From Saprospiraceae bacterium (GTDB lineage: Bacteria > Bacteroidota > Bacteroidia > Chitinophagales > Saprospiraceae): a stretch of 64,000 nt of DNA. The notes under the pieces were generated by a model. It did not search any database, was not told where the DNA came from, and saw nothing but the letters and a program-made list of their open reading frames with translations. The stretch spans positions 62,001-126,000 of the forward strand of contig JADJYH010000020.1 of the NCBI GenBank assembly GCA_016719855.1. The letters run 5' to 3'. Every line of letters starts with the position of its first letter. Position 1 is the stretch's first letter. The position numbers and the translations under genes were made by a program. Of this stretch, positions 27,119 to 34,862 are shown piece by piece.

Positions 27119-28082
27119 TGTTGCAGCTACCGGAAAATACGACTTGTAATCCCGGTCAAACGAGATTCGGTGGTAGGTCATCTGCTGGAACCATTTGCCC
27201 ACCAAAAGGAAAAACACCAGCCCGGCGAGGCTGTCCATGTAGCCAGCACCAGTATCAGTGGCGATTTCGAAGGCACTGCGGAAGTACAACACCAGGATGC
27301 CGAGCGCCAGCGGCACGTCAATACTGAGTTGGCGGGTGCGCAACGTGGCCCAAGCGGAGGTGATGTAATCACGTCCGCTGTAAAACGCCACGGGGGTGGC
27401 CAGTGCGATGTTCAGCCAGCCGAACACCTTGCGGAACCACATCTCCGACTCCTGCAAGCCGAGGTATTCCGGGAAACTGAGCAGCATGATGTTGCCGAAG
27501 GCGAACCCAGCCACGCCGAGCTGGTAAATCAGCCGACGGCTGATGGGCTTGCGGGCAGTGCCTTCCAGTGTGTTGAGGTTCAGGTCGGGCGGGTAGCCGA
27601 TGCTGGCCAGCAGTTCGGCCACTTTGCGCAAGCTGGTGGCTTGGTGGTCGAAAGGTGATGGTGGCCTCCCGCTTGAGGAAATTGACCTTGGTGGCGAAGA
27701 CGGCTGGCGAAAGCTTGTGCAGGTTTTCGAGCAACCAGATGCACGAGGCACAGTGGATTTGCGGCAGGTGCAGCGTCAGCTTCGATTGTTTTTCGTTCTT
27801 GAAAGTAAGGACTTTATCAGCGGCCTCTGGGTCATCGAGCCAAGCGTATTGCTCGGTTTTACGGCCTTTCAGGCTGAGGCCCGCATTTTTTTCGATGTTG
27901 TAAAAATGCGTGAGGTCGCTGGCGTTCAGGATTTCGTAAACCGTCTTGCAGCCCTCACAGCAGAAGTTTTTTTCGCTAAAAAACATACGCTCATCACGGC
28001 ACTCGTCGCCACAGTGGAAGCAGGTGGTCTTTGCTCCTACGAGTGGTTTTAGTTCTTCGATGTTGGCGGTGATGGTCATCTT

Positions 28083-28130
28083 TCTTCGGTTGATGAAGGT
28101 TGATAAAAGGTTGATATGGGTTGATGGTTG
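28083..28130. repeat. GGTTGATAAAAGG array
   Basis: Four copies of GGTTGATRAAGG variants lie between ccoH and ccoI. They match the words at 23155-23200. Confidence 0.5.
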
Positions 28131-28142
28131 CAGAGAGTATTC

Positions 28143-28577
28143 CTACAAAATCACTACTTGTTCCTTGTAAAACGGCTTTCCGCCAGCCTGCCAATCCACC
28201 TTGACCGTCCAGCGGCCGGGAGTGAGTTGGTCGGTTGGCACAAGCTGCTGACCCTGTGCGTCCGGGGCGATTTTCAATGAAAAATCCTTGGACTTGTCAT
28301 CGGCCCGGTAGAACAGGATTTCGCCGCTGGACTGTTGGATGTCCGTTGGAAAAAGCAGTTGGACACCATCAGTCATTTTACTGATTTTCAAGTCGTTGGC
28401 CAGCGCTTGGCTGTTCGTCAACTTGTCGTACTGCTGTTGATAGGCCAAGTCTTTGGCGTAGTAGTCGTCCACTACAAGCGTGTGGTCAATGCTCTTCGAC
28501 TTGATGACGAAGCCGACCATGGTGATGGCAAAAAGGCCGTAAATAATGGCGATTGATGTGCCCCAGTTGAGTTTCAT
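28143..28577 (-). CDS. ccoH: FixH/CcoH-family cbb3 assembly protein
   Basis: A 144-residue protein with one N-terminal membrane helix (WGTSIAIIYGLFAITMVGFV) and a periplasmic beta domain ending GRWTVKVDWQAGGKPFYKEQ, the FixH pattern. FixH works with the CcoI copper pump in maturing the cbb3 oxidase. The segment VVDDYYAKDLAYQQQYDKL is typical of the Bacteroidota form. It lies between ccoG and ccoI, separated from each by a short-word array. Confidence 0.85.
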   Translation of the reverse strand: MKLNWGTSIAIIYGLFAITMVGFVIKSKSIDHTLVVDDYYAKDLAYQQQYDKLTNSQALANDLKISKMTDGVQLLFPTDIQQSSGEILFYRADDKSKDFSLKIAPDAQGQQLVPTDQLTPGRWTVKVDWQAGGKPFYKEQVVIL

Positions 28578-28591
28578 GATTTAGATGATTG

Positions 28592-28659
28592 TGAGAAGTG
28601 AGCGAGTGATCGGTTGAGCGGGCCTCTGCTCACCCGATCACTCGCTCACTCGCTCGCCC
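28592..28659. repeat. AGTGAGCGAGTGATCGG hairpin array
   Basis: The 22-base arm at 28597-28618 matches the complement of 28629-28650 with one mismatch and a 10-base loop. It lies between ccoG and ccoH. Confidence 0.75.
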
Positions 28660-28660
28660 T

Positions 28661-30133
28661 CTATTTCACCGGTCCCAAGAAGTTCGTCTTCGCCTCGTCC
28701 ACCAGCTTCCCGTTGGACCAGACCTCTATTTCCAATTTTGTTTTCCGGCTATCCAATTGATTTTCAGGCATTTCGATGAAGAAAACGCCTTTCAGCATGC
28801 CGCCTTTCGGTACGATGGTAGCTGCGTCACCGACAAACTTGATTCGGCCATTGGGCGCTCCCTTTAGTTTGAACTCGATGTTCGGGAAGTCCTTGGTCGT
28901 TTTGTTGATAACCTCGTAGTTGTAAAGGTTGCTCAGGTATCCGCCTTCCACTTTTTGGTAGAGCTGGCCGGGGGTACGAAGCAGAACCGTCTCCACCTCG
29001 GTGCGGGTGGCGAAGAGGAACACTTGAACCGCTATCAGTGCGGTCAGTACGCCCGTATATGCCCAAACCCTTGTGGTGAAAATCTTGCGCCTACCTTCCT
29101 TGATGCCCGTCTCGCTGTCGTAGCGGATGAGTCCCTTGGGTCGGTTGACTTTGGTCATCACGTCGTCGCAAGCGTCCATGCAAGCGGTGCAGTTGACGCA
29201 TTCGAGTTGTGTGCCGTTGCGGATATCGATGCCCGTTGGGCAAACATGGACGCAGAGCTTGCAGTCAATGCAGTCGCCTTTTTTAGTTGGCAGTTCGGCA
29301 GTTGGCAGTTCGCCAGTCTGCGTCTCGGACTGCCAACTGCCAACTGTTGACTGCCGACTAATTTTCCCCCTTGGCTCACCCCGAACGTAGTCATAATGAA
29401 CCACGATGCTATCCGGTACGAGCAGCACGCCCTGCAAACGGCCATAAGGGCAAACGGCGATACAAACTTGCTCCCGCATGTACGAAAACACGAAAAAGAA
29501 AATACCTGAAAATACCAACAACGCCATGAAGCCGCCGAGGTGTAGGCCGATAGGGTCGGTAGCGATTTTCAGCACCTTGTCCGAGCCGATGATGTACATC
29601 AAGAACGTGTTGGCAATGAGCAGTGCGATGGCGTAAAAAATGGCGTATTTGCTGACCCGTTTGAACATTTTCTGTCCTGTCCATGGTGCGGCAGCGAGCT
29701 TGCGCTGTTGTCCGGCGTCTCCGTCAATCCAGTATTCGATTTTACGGAAGACCATTTCCATGAAAATCGTCTGGGGGCAAATCCAGCCACAGAACAACCG
29801 GCCGAACACCACGGTAAACAGCACCACGAACAGCATAAACGTCACCATCGCCAAAGCGAACAGGTGCATATCCTGTGGTGTGAAAACGATGCTGAAGATG
29901 ATGAACTTGCGCTCCAGCACATTGAACAACAAAAGCGGCTCGCCATTCACCCGGATAAACGGCATACCGAATAGCAGGGCCAACAAGGCGAAGCTCACCC
30001 AAGTGCGGGCTTTGTAGAACCAGCCACCCGGTTTTTTGGGATACATCCAAACCCGCTTGCCCTTCTTGTCCACCGTGGCCAAATGGTCACGGTACTCCTC
30101 CGTGTCTTGATATAGCTCGTCGATGATATTCAT
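28661..30133 (-). CDS. ccoG: Cytochrome c oxidase accessory protein CcoG (FixG)
   Basis: A 490-residue membrane iron-sulfur protein that reduces Cu(II) for cbb3 assembly. Membrane helices carry FGRLFCGWICPQT and REQVCIAVCPYGR; a bacterial ferredoxin domain follows with CIDCKLCVHVCP and CVNCTACMDAC; an immunoglobulin-like periplasmic domain closes the chain. Between GEPRGK and KGDCIDC an extra stretch of about 27 residues (ISRQSTVGSWQSETQTGE then LPTAELPTKK) is encoded by a GTTGGCAGT word array, so the repeat sits in frame inside a conserved gene. I used the ATG at 30133 rather than the TTG two codons earlier. Confidence 0.9.
   Translation of the reverse strand: MNIIDELYQDTEEYRDHLATVDKKGKRVWMYPKKPGGWFYKARTWVSFALLALLFGMPFIRVNGEPLLLFNVLERKFIIFSIVFTPQDMHLFALAMVTFMLFVVLFTVVFGRLFCGWICPQTIFMEMVFRKIEYWIDGDAGQQRKLAAAPWTGQKMFKRVSKYAIFYAIALLIANTFLMYIIGSDKVLKIATDPIGLHLGGFMALLVFSGIFFFVFSYMREQVCIAVCPYGRLQGVLLVPDSIVVHYDYVRGEPRGKISRQSTVGSWQSETQTGELPTAELPTKKGDCIDCKLCVHVCPTGIDIRNGTQLECVNCTACMDACDDVMTKVNRPKGLIRYDSETGIKEGRRKIFTTRVWAYTGVLTALIAVQVFLFATRTEVETVLLRTPGQLYQKVEGGYLSNLYNYEVINKTTKDFPNIEFKLKGAPNGRIKFVGDAATIVPKGGMLKGVFFIEMPENQLDSRKTKLEIEVWSNGKLVDEAKTNFLGPVK
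29285..29365. repeat. GTTGGCAGT array inserted in ccoG
   Basis: Three left-hand words of the type AGTTGGCAGTTCG and their complements (CGAACTGCCAACT, GGACTGCCAACTG) make an imperfect hairpin within the coding sequence. Vocabulary and layout match the perfect inverted repeat at 8038-8136. Confidence 0.8.
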
Positions 30134-30193
30134 TGCCAAAGGTTTCTGCGCCCGAAGCCCGGGCTGTTTGCTTCAACATTGCCTTTCATGCAG

Positions 30194-30259
30194 CGACGCT
30201 ACAAAGCCGCTCCGTCATTGAAACTTCATGGCAATTGTAGCGTCGTTGTGTGAAGTTTC
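30194..30259. other. Interleaved inverted repeats (pseudoknot topology) between ccoP and ccoG
   Basis: CGACGCTACAA (30194-30204) pairs with TTGTAGCGTCG (30235-30245), and GAAACTTCA (30220-30228) pairs with TGAAGTTTC (30251-30259). The order is 1-2-1'-2', so both stems can form only as a pseudoknot or as alternatives. It lies in the 200-base gap between ccoP and ccoG. A role in RNA processing or relative expression is inference. Confidence 0.5.
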
Positions 30260-30333
30260 TTTTGATACAAATATCAAAAGAAATCCTGTTCCGAAGTGTA
30301 GTTTAAGTCACAAATGGCCGTGCATGAACAGGG

Positions 30334-31311
30334 CTACTTGTTGGTAGCCGGAGCCGCTGCTGCTGTGCTGTCGGCAGCAGGGGCCACCGTTGTGGCAGTA
30401 CTGTCGGCTGATGCACCTGCTTTCGTTGGATCGTACAAGGTTCCCTGCGGCGCCTTCGGGTTTGGCGGGTTCGTGCCTTTCAACGTCAGGATATAGCTCG
30501 CCACCCTTTGCATATCGCTCGCCCGCAACTGCTCGCTCCACGAAATCATGCCTTTTTCCACCACCCCGTTTTTGATGGTCTTGAACAGGCTCTGGATGCT
30601 GCCACCGTGAATCCAGTAGTCGTCGGTCATGTTCGGCCCAATGCCGCCCTCGCCGAGCTTGCCGTGGCAAGAGATACAGTTGGCGGAGAAGATGGATGCC
30701 CCAAGTGCCAGTTCCTGCGGGTCGGTCAGCGCAGTGACGTTGGTCTCGTCCACGTTGTCGGATTGTGTAGCGAGGTAGGCGTTCACCTCGGCCTTGGCCA
30801 TCTCCATTTCGGTTTCGTACTCCTGCTTCGGAGAAGGTCCGATGTCGGTCAGGTGGTAGGCGAACATATAAACCACAGCGAAAACAATGCTGAGGTAAAA
30901 CATGCCCAACCACCAGGGCGGCAGCTTGTTGTCCAGTTCCCGGATGCCGTCGTAGTCGTGGCCGAGGTCAATGTCGGCCTCGTGTTCGACTGGCACGGCT
31001 TGCGTCATGGACTTGTACATGCGGCTCCACCAGCTTTCCCGTGGGGCACGATAAGCCTCCACGACTTCCTCGATGCCTTTTTCACGGAGCATCTGGATTT
31101 CCTGCATTTTCACCACCGATGAAAACAACTGGGTGATGGCCAACAGCGCCCCAATGATGACCACCGCAGCTACTGCCAACGTGATGGTACCGATGGTGTT
31201 TGCCCAAAAATCAGGGTTCACTGGCTTGGCAGCAGCGTCTTGGGCCCAAGTCGCCAACGGTAGTAGCGACGATGCTACCAAAAGCATTGGACGTAAGATT
31301 ATATTTTTCAT
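30334..31311 (-). CDS. ccoP: cbb3 oxidase subunit CcoP (single-haem form)
   Basis: The protein of 325 residues starts MKNIILRPMLLVASSLLPLA. Two membrane segments (the second at KLPPWWLGMFYLSIVFAVVYMF, the conserved N-terminal CcoP region) precede one cytochrome c domain with SANCISCHG. Only one CxxCH is present where classical CcoP has two. An alanine/threonine-rich tail closes the chain. It brings electrons to the CcoN core. A longer frame upstream is not supported by the signal-like start. It is encoded between ccoQ and ccoG. Confidence 0.9.
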   Translation of the reverse strand: MKNIILRPMLLVASSLLPLATWAQDAAAKPVNPDFWANTIGTITLAVAAVVIIGALLAITQLFSSVVKMQEIQMLREKGIEEVVEAYRAPRESWWSRMYKSMTQAVPVEHEADIDLGHDYDGIRELDNKLPPWWLGMFYLSIVFAVVYMFAYHLTDIGPSPKQEYETEMEMAKAEVNAYLATQSDNVDETNVTALTDPQELALGASIFSANCISCHGKLGEGGIGPNMTDDYWIHGGSIQSLFKTIKNGVVEKGMISWSEQLRASDMQRVASYILTLKGTNPPNPKAPQGTLYDPTKAGASADSTATTVAPAADSTAAAAPATNK

Positions 31312-31375
31312 AAAACGTTGGTTTTGAACAAGTTGAGTTTTAATTTGCAACGCCAGCGGCTTTGCCTGTTTTGAA

Positions 31376-31534
31376 TTAATCGTCCAGCGGAAGGCGGGAT
31401 ACTTTGTCAACGTAATCTTTTTTCCTCGTTAAAATCCAGACCGTGCTGAACAGGAAAATAGCGAAAAACAAGACCAGCGCTACAATGGCCAGCCAGTTGA
31501 TATCGCCTTCACTTTGAAGGATGTGCTTGAACAT
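31376..31534 (-). CDS. ccoQ: cbb3 oxidase small subunit CcoQ (FixQ)
   Basis: A 52-residue single-helix protein: MFKHILQSEGDINWLAIVAL, a hydrophobic helix continuing to STVWILTRKK, and a charged tail ending RLPLDD. Size, topology and place between ccoNO and ccoP identify it as CcoQ, which stabilises the oxidase complex. Confidence 0.85.
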   Translation of the reverse strand: MFKHILQSEGDINWLAIVALVLFFAIFLFSTVWILTRKKDYVDKVSRLPLDD

Positions 31535-31536
31535 TT

Positions 31537-31607
31537 TGAGTTATGAATTGTGAGTTATGAGTTATAAGTGTGGGTGGAAACTCAACACTCATAACTCATA
31601 ACTAATT
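31537..31607. repeat. GAGTTATGA / TCATAACTC hairpin array
   Basis: GAGTTATGAATTGTGAGTTATGAG on the left faces ACTCATAACTCATAACT on the right, between the ccoNO stop and the ccoQ start. Confidence 0.65.
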
Positions 31608-31608
31608 T

Positions 31609-33753
31609 TTATTTACCTGCCGGAGCCTGCACCGTGATGTCCACACCTAGGCGCTGGAGGTAGGCAATGATGGCTACGATTTCTTTTTTCTCCACTCCTG
31701 CCTGCTCGACGCCCTCGCCTTTCAGGCTCTTGCCGATGCGCTGTGCCTGAGCAGCAAGGTCCTCGTTCGCAATGGTTTCGTACCCCGAATCGTAGGGGGT
31801 TCCGAGTTGCTGTAGCACCTTGATTTTAGATGCGGTGGTTGAGATGTCGAGGTCGTTCTCCGCCAACCAAGGGTAGGCGGGCATGATGGAACCGGGCGAG
31901 GTGCTGGTCGGGTCAATCAAGTGGTTGTAGTGCCAGCTGTCCGATTTTTTCAGCTTGCCCACGCCTTCACGGGCGAGGTCAGGCCCAGTGCGCTTGCTGC
32001 CCCAGAGGAACGGGCGGTCATAGATGAACTCTCCGCTCTTCGAGTACTCGCCGTAGCGCTCCGTCTCGAAGCGGAACGGGCGCACCATCTGTGAGTGGCA
32101 ACCCACGCAGCCTTCTCGTACGAAAAGGTCACGACCTTGGAGTTCGAGTGGGGTGTAGGGCTTCACACTGGCAATTTTCGGCACGTTGTCGTCCACCCAC
32201 CACATCGGGAACATCTCGACCATGCCACCAATCAGTACGAGCACGAGGCTGGCGACCAGCATCTGCATCGGCTTGCGCTCAATCCAGCGATGCCAGTGTT
32301 CCTTGTGTTCGGCTATGTGTTTTGTGGGCAGTGCAGGTGCTTCCGCTGCTTCGTTGGCAATCAGGTTGCCGCTGCCAGCCGTCTTCAGCAGGTTGTAAAT
32401 ACCTACGATAACACCCGTGATGAACAGCGTTCCGCCAATGATACGGATGCCGTACATCGGCACGATTTGAGTCACCGTTTCCAGGAAGTTCGGATAAACG
32501 AGGAATCCGTCCGGCGTGAATGCCCGCCACATTAGGTTCTGCACCACAGCCGCCCAGTAAAGAGGGATGGCGTAGAAAATGATGCCCAACGTACCGAGCC
32601 AGAAGTGCGTGTTGGCCAGTTTTACGGAGTAAAGTTTGGTGTCAAATATGCGTGGCATCAGCCAGTAGAGGATGCCGAAAGTGAGCATGCCGTTCCAGCC
32701 AAGTGCGCCCACGTGTACGTGCGCTATCGTCCAGTCGGAGTAGTGTGTGATGGCGTTGAACGACTTGATGGACATCATCGGGCCTTCAAACGTGGACATA
32801 CCGTAGGCGGTCACGGCCACCACCATGAACTTCAGGATGGGGTCTTGGCGCACCCGGTCCCAAGCGCCACGCAGGGTGAGCAGGCCGTTGAGCATACCAC
32901 CCCACGATGGGGCGATGAGCATCAGCGAGAACACCATGCCCAATGATTGTGCCCAGTCGGGCAGTGAGGTGTAGAGCAAGTGGTGAGGGCCTGCCCATAT
33001 ATAAATGAAGATAAGTGCCCAGAAGTGTACGATGGACAGCCGGTAGCTGAATACCGGGCGGTTGGCTGCCTTCGGCATGAAGTAGTACATCAGGCCAAGG
33101 TAGGGCGTGGTGAGGAAGAACGCCACGGCGTTGTGGCCATACCACCACTGCACCAGTGCCTCCTGTACTCCGGCAAACACGCCGTAGCTGTGCAGGCCGG
33201 ATGTCGGGATTTCGAGGTTGCGCACGATGTGCAACACGGCCACAGTAATCCAGGTGGCGATGTAAAACCAAACCGCCACGTATAGGTGCTCTTCCCGCCG
33301 CTTGATGATGGTACCGAACATGTTGATACCGAAAATCACCCACACCAGCGTGATGGCGATGTCAATCGGCCAGGTCAGCTCGGCGTACTCGCCGCTGGTG
33401 GTGAAGCCAAAAGGCAGCGTCAGTGCAGCACTCACGATGATGAGCTGCCAAGCCCAAAAGTGCAGGTTGCTCAACAGGTCGCTGAACATACGGGCCTTCA
33501 TGAGCCGTTGCAGGGAGTAGTAAACGCCCATGAAAATGCCGTTGCCCACAAATGCGAAGATGATGGCGTTGGTGTGCAGTGGCCTGAGCCGCCCGAAGGA
33601 AAGCCATGGTGTGTCGAGGTTTAGCACCGGGAACACCAGTTCTAAGGCTATCCATAATCCGACCAACATGCCCACGATGCCCCAAAGCATGGTGGCGTAG
33701 GCGAATTTTTTGACGATGGCGTTGTCGTAATGAAAATGTTCTACTTGTGTCAT
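31609..33753 (-). CDS. ccoNO: Fused cbb3 oxidase subunits CcoN-CcoO
   Basis: A 714-residue fusion. Residues 1-about 480 are the 12-helix haem-copper CcoN core with LRPLHTNAIIFAFVGN, WWYGHNAVAFFLT, IWAGPHHLLYTSLPDWAQ and IAHVHVGALGWNG (haem and copper histidines). After a linker and one more helix (about 500-525) comes the CcoO cytochrome c with GCVGCHSQMVRPF and IMPAYPW. The complex reduces oxygen to water with high affinity and pumps protons, the enzyme of low-oxygen growth. Fusion of N and O is usual in Bacteroidota. The start overlaps the end of ccoS by 4 bases. Confidence 0.95.
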   Translation of the reverse strand: MTQVEHFHYDNAIVKKFAYATMLWGIVGMLVGLWIALELVFPVLNLDTPWLSFGRLRPLHTNAIIFAFVGNGIFMGVYYSLQRLMKARMFSDLLSNLHFWAWQLIIVSAALTLPFGFTTSGEYAELTWPIDIAITLVWVIFGINMFGTIIKRREEHLYVAVWFYIATWITVAVLHIVRNLEIPTSGLHSYGVFAGVQEALVQWWYGHNAVAFFLTTPYLGLMYYFMPKAANRPVFSYRLSIVHFWALIFIYIWAGPHHLLYTSLPDWAQSLGMVFSLMLIAPSWGGMLNGLLTLRGAWDRVRQDPILKFMVVAVTAYGMSTFEGPMMSIKSFNAITHYSDWTIAHVHVGALGWNGMLTFGILYWLMPRIFDTKLYSVKLANTHFWLGTLGIIFYAIPLYWAAVVQNLMWRAFTPDGFLVYPNFLETVTQIVPMYGIRIIGGTLFITGVIVGIYNLLKTAGSGNLIANEAAEAPALPTKHIAEHKEHWHRWIERKPMQMLVASLVLVLIGGMVEMFPMWWVDDNVPKIASVKPYTPLELQGRDLFVREGCVGCHSQMVRPFRFETERYGEYSKSGEFIYDRPFLWGSKRTGPDLAREGVGKLKKSDSWHYNHLIDPTSTSPGSIMPAYPWLAENDLDISTTASKIKVLQQLGTPYDSGYETIANEDLAAQAQRIGKSLKGEGVEQAGVEKKEIVAIIAYLQRLGVDITVQAPAGK

Positions 33754-33959
33754 AATTGATTCGTCGTTGTCAGTGGTTGGTTGTCATTTATAGTTGGTTG
33801 ATTGTCTGCGATTGCCTTGGTGGGTTCGTCGAGCAGGATCCGCACCGATGGCGTGTACTCGTCTTCGTACTGCCCATTGCGCACTGCCCAAAAGAAAGCT
33901 GCCAAGAAGCCCAACGCAAGCAAGAGGCTGGTGGCAATGAGAAAGAAGATAATTTTCAT
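33750..33959 (-). CDS. ccoS: cbb3 oxidase maturation protein CcoS
   Basis: A 69-residue single-helix protein: MKIIFFLIATSLLLALGFLA then AFFWAVRNGQYEDEYTPSVRIL, the conserved FWAVRxGQYDD-type CcoS motif needed for haem/copper insertion. The tail after EPTKAI is made of short DNQPTINDNQP words, again repeat-like. It is the first gene of the cluster, about 155 bases below the predicted promoter. Confidence 0.9.
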   Translation of the reverse strand: MKIIFFLIATSLLLALGFLAAFFWAVRNGQYEDEYTPSVRILLDEPTKAIADNQPTINDNQPLTTTNQL

Positions 33960-34118
33960 GTAAGAAGCATATTTCGGAATGATAATGAGACGAATTTCTA
34001 AAAATCAACCAATTGTGGTGTTTTTCTTACTAATTTATTATCATTCCAATTCATTCCAGTTGCTTGTAGGCTTTGTTGTAAAAAATAGCCACTCAATACA
34101 GCAATTTTGAAATTGGGT

Positions 34119-34161
34119 GCAAGGTAGAATCACCCCAAAAGTTGCCTAGTGACGTTTATCA
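34119..34161 (-). promoter_or_regulatory. FNR-like box and -7 element for the cbb3 cluster
   Basis: TGACGTTTATCA (34150-34161) is an FNR/Crp-type box. Reading toward ccoS, TACCTTGC (34126-34119) fits TAnnTT. The box centre lies 29.5 bp from the first T, so it would be near -42, a class II activator position. It drives the minus strand. Confidence 0.55.
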
Positions 34162-34172
34162 GGGGGGTGAAG

Positions 34173-34215
34173 TGACTTTTGTCATGGCGGCAGGCGATTG
34201 GCCGCACTACTTTTG
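34173..34215 (+). promoter_or_regulatory. FNR-like box and -7 element for the candidate small RNA
   Basis: TGACTTTTGTCA (34173-34184) is a perfect TGAC-N4-GTCA palindrome. TACTTTTG (34208-34215) is an exact TAnnTTTG. Centre-to-T distance is 29.5 bp, as at the cbb3 promoter. Confidence 0.6.
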
Positions 34216-34220
34216 CCCCA

Positions 34221-34307
34221 GTATTAAACAGGGTTTTTTGGTCACATAGGTTAGTTTTCGAAAACCCGTCCCTCCGATTCGTCGGAGCGACGGGTTTCGT
34301 CTTTTTT
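34221..34307 (+). ncRNA. Candidate small RNA under FNR-like control
   Basis: About 85 bases lie between the predicted start site (6 or so bases after TACTTTTG) and a strong terminator. There is no open frame of note and no upstream gene on this strand, so the terminator has nothing else to end. The arrangement recalls the FNR-driven sRNA FnrS of enterobacteria in logic only; no sequence kinship is claimed. The 5' end is an estimate. Confidence 0.45.
34262..34307 (+). terminator. Strong intrinsic terminator with TTCG tetraloop
   Basis: AAACCCGTC pairs with GACGGGTTT, then after one C-C mismatch CTCCGA pairs with TCGGAG around a TTCG loop. CGTCTTTTTT follows. Confidence 0.85.
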
Positions 34308-34372
34308 AAGTTCCCGTTGTTTGATTCGTTTTTTTTAGGTGCTTGTTTGGGAAGAAAGTCAACTGTAATGGG

Positions 34373-34416
34373 TGACATTCGTCAGTGGACAAGGGCGAGC
34401 GCCAAGCCTAACTTTG
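34373..34416 (+). promoter_or_regulatory. FNR-like box and -7 element for the 34449 gene
   Basis: TGACATTCGTCA (34373-34384) is a perfect TGAC-N4-GTCA palindrome and TAACTTTG (34409-34416) an exact TAnnTTTG. The centre-to-T distance is 30.5 bp. It should serve the small protein at 34449 and perhaps the Usp gene after it. Confidence 0.6.
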
Positions 34417-34448
34417 GGCATCGGGTTTTCACCATAAAAATATCCTCC

Positions 34449-34793
34449 ATGAGAATTGCCAATGACCGACCATTGAATGAACTGCAAACTGAGTTCAGTT
34501 CTGCGTTCCCTTTCCTTGAAATCACATTTCACAGGGAAAGCACAACGACCGAAAGGTTGGCACCCGGTCTTCGTGTTGGCGAGGTACGCAATGCGGGGGG
34601 CAGTGGACTGCTTTACCTCAACGGTGACCTGTCTGCCACTGGCGTAGAGCAGACGTTTGAAGACGTGTTTGGGCTAAGGGCTAACATCGGCTATCGCAGA
34701 GGGGTGCAAGGGCATTGCTACAAAGCCGCAAAAACGCTTCGGGAACTGAACAACCGCGCCATGCAACTATGCCAGGAAATTGTTTTTGTTTGA
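34449..34793 (+). CDS. Small unknown protein between the cbb3 cluster and Usp
   Basis: A 114-residue soluble protein (MRIANDRPLNELQTEFSSAF). It opens with a helix (NELQTEFSSAFPFLEITFH), then a strand, a glycine-rich turn (NAGGSGLLYLNGDLSA), and a helical block with VEQTFEDVFGLRANIGYRRG. The pattern of a helix before FPFLxIxF and a later VExxFxxxFGL recalls small proteins encoded beside Usp genes in Bacteroidota, but I cannot name a family. It has its own FNR-like box and promoter 65-75 bases upstream, and the Usp gene follows after 69 bases. Confidence 0.55.
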   Translation: MRIANDRPLNELQTEFSSAFPFLEITFHRESTTTERLAPGLRVGEVRNAGGSGLLYLNGDLSATGVEQTFEDVFGLRANIGYRRGVQGHCYKAAKTLRELNNRAMQLCQEIVFV

Positions 34794-34862
34794 ACTTAGC
34801 ACCCTTGCCCAACAAAATGGCCGATAGAAAACAAAACGATAACTAATTAACTACTAGCCATT

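Larger units (their letters stand above)
25547..28079 (-). pseudogene. ccoI: CcoI/FixI copper-transporting P1B-type ATPase, frameshifted
   Basis: This pump supplies copper to the cbb3 oxidase. The N-terminus has the cysteine cluster CFHCGDEC...FCCEGCKTVYEIL and an HMA-like segment with IHCASCIWLLENL. At about 27650 (a T run) the frame slips, and the original chain continues as FDHQATSLRKVAELLASIGY. Further on come the metal site ACPCAAALN, the phosphorylation motif DKTGTLT, SSHPLSR and GDGLND. Two short-word arrays are translated inside the protein: one after VRSLRP (27086-27118) and one giving ISQYPNIPISIFFNQ (near 26050). Apart from the single slip the enzyme is complete, so a sequencing indel is quite possible. 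Confidence 0.85.

Noticed and set aside
25547..28079. Two separate genes for the copper ATPase halves
   Set aside because: The halves share one continuous homology with a single slip in a T run, and the second half has no credible start of its own.
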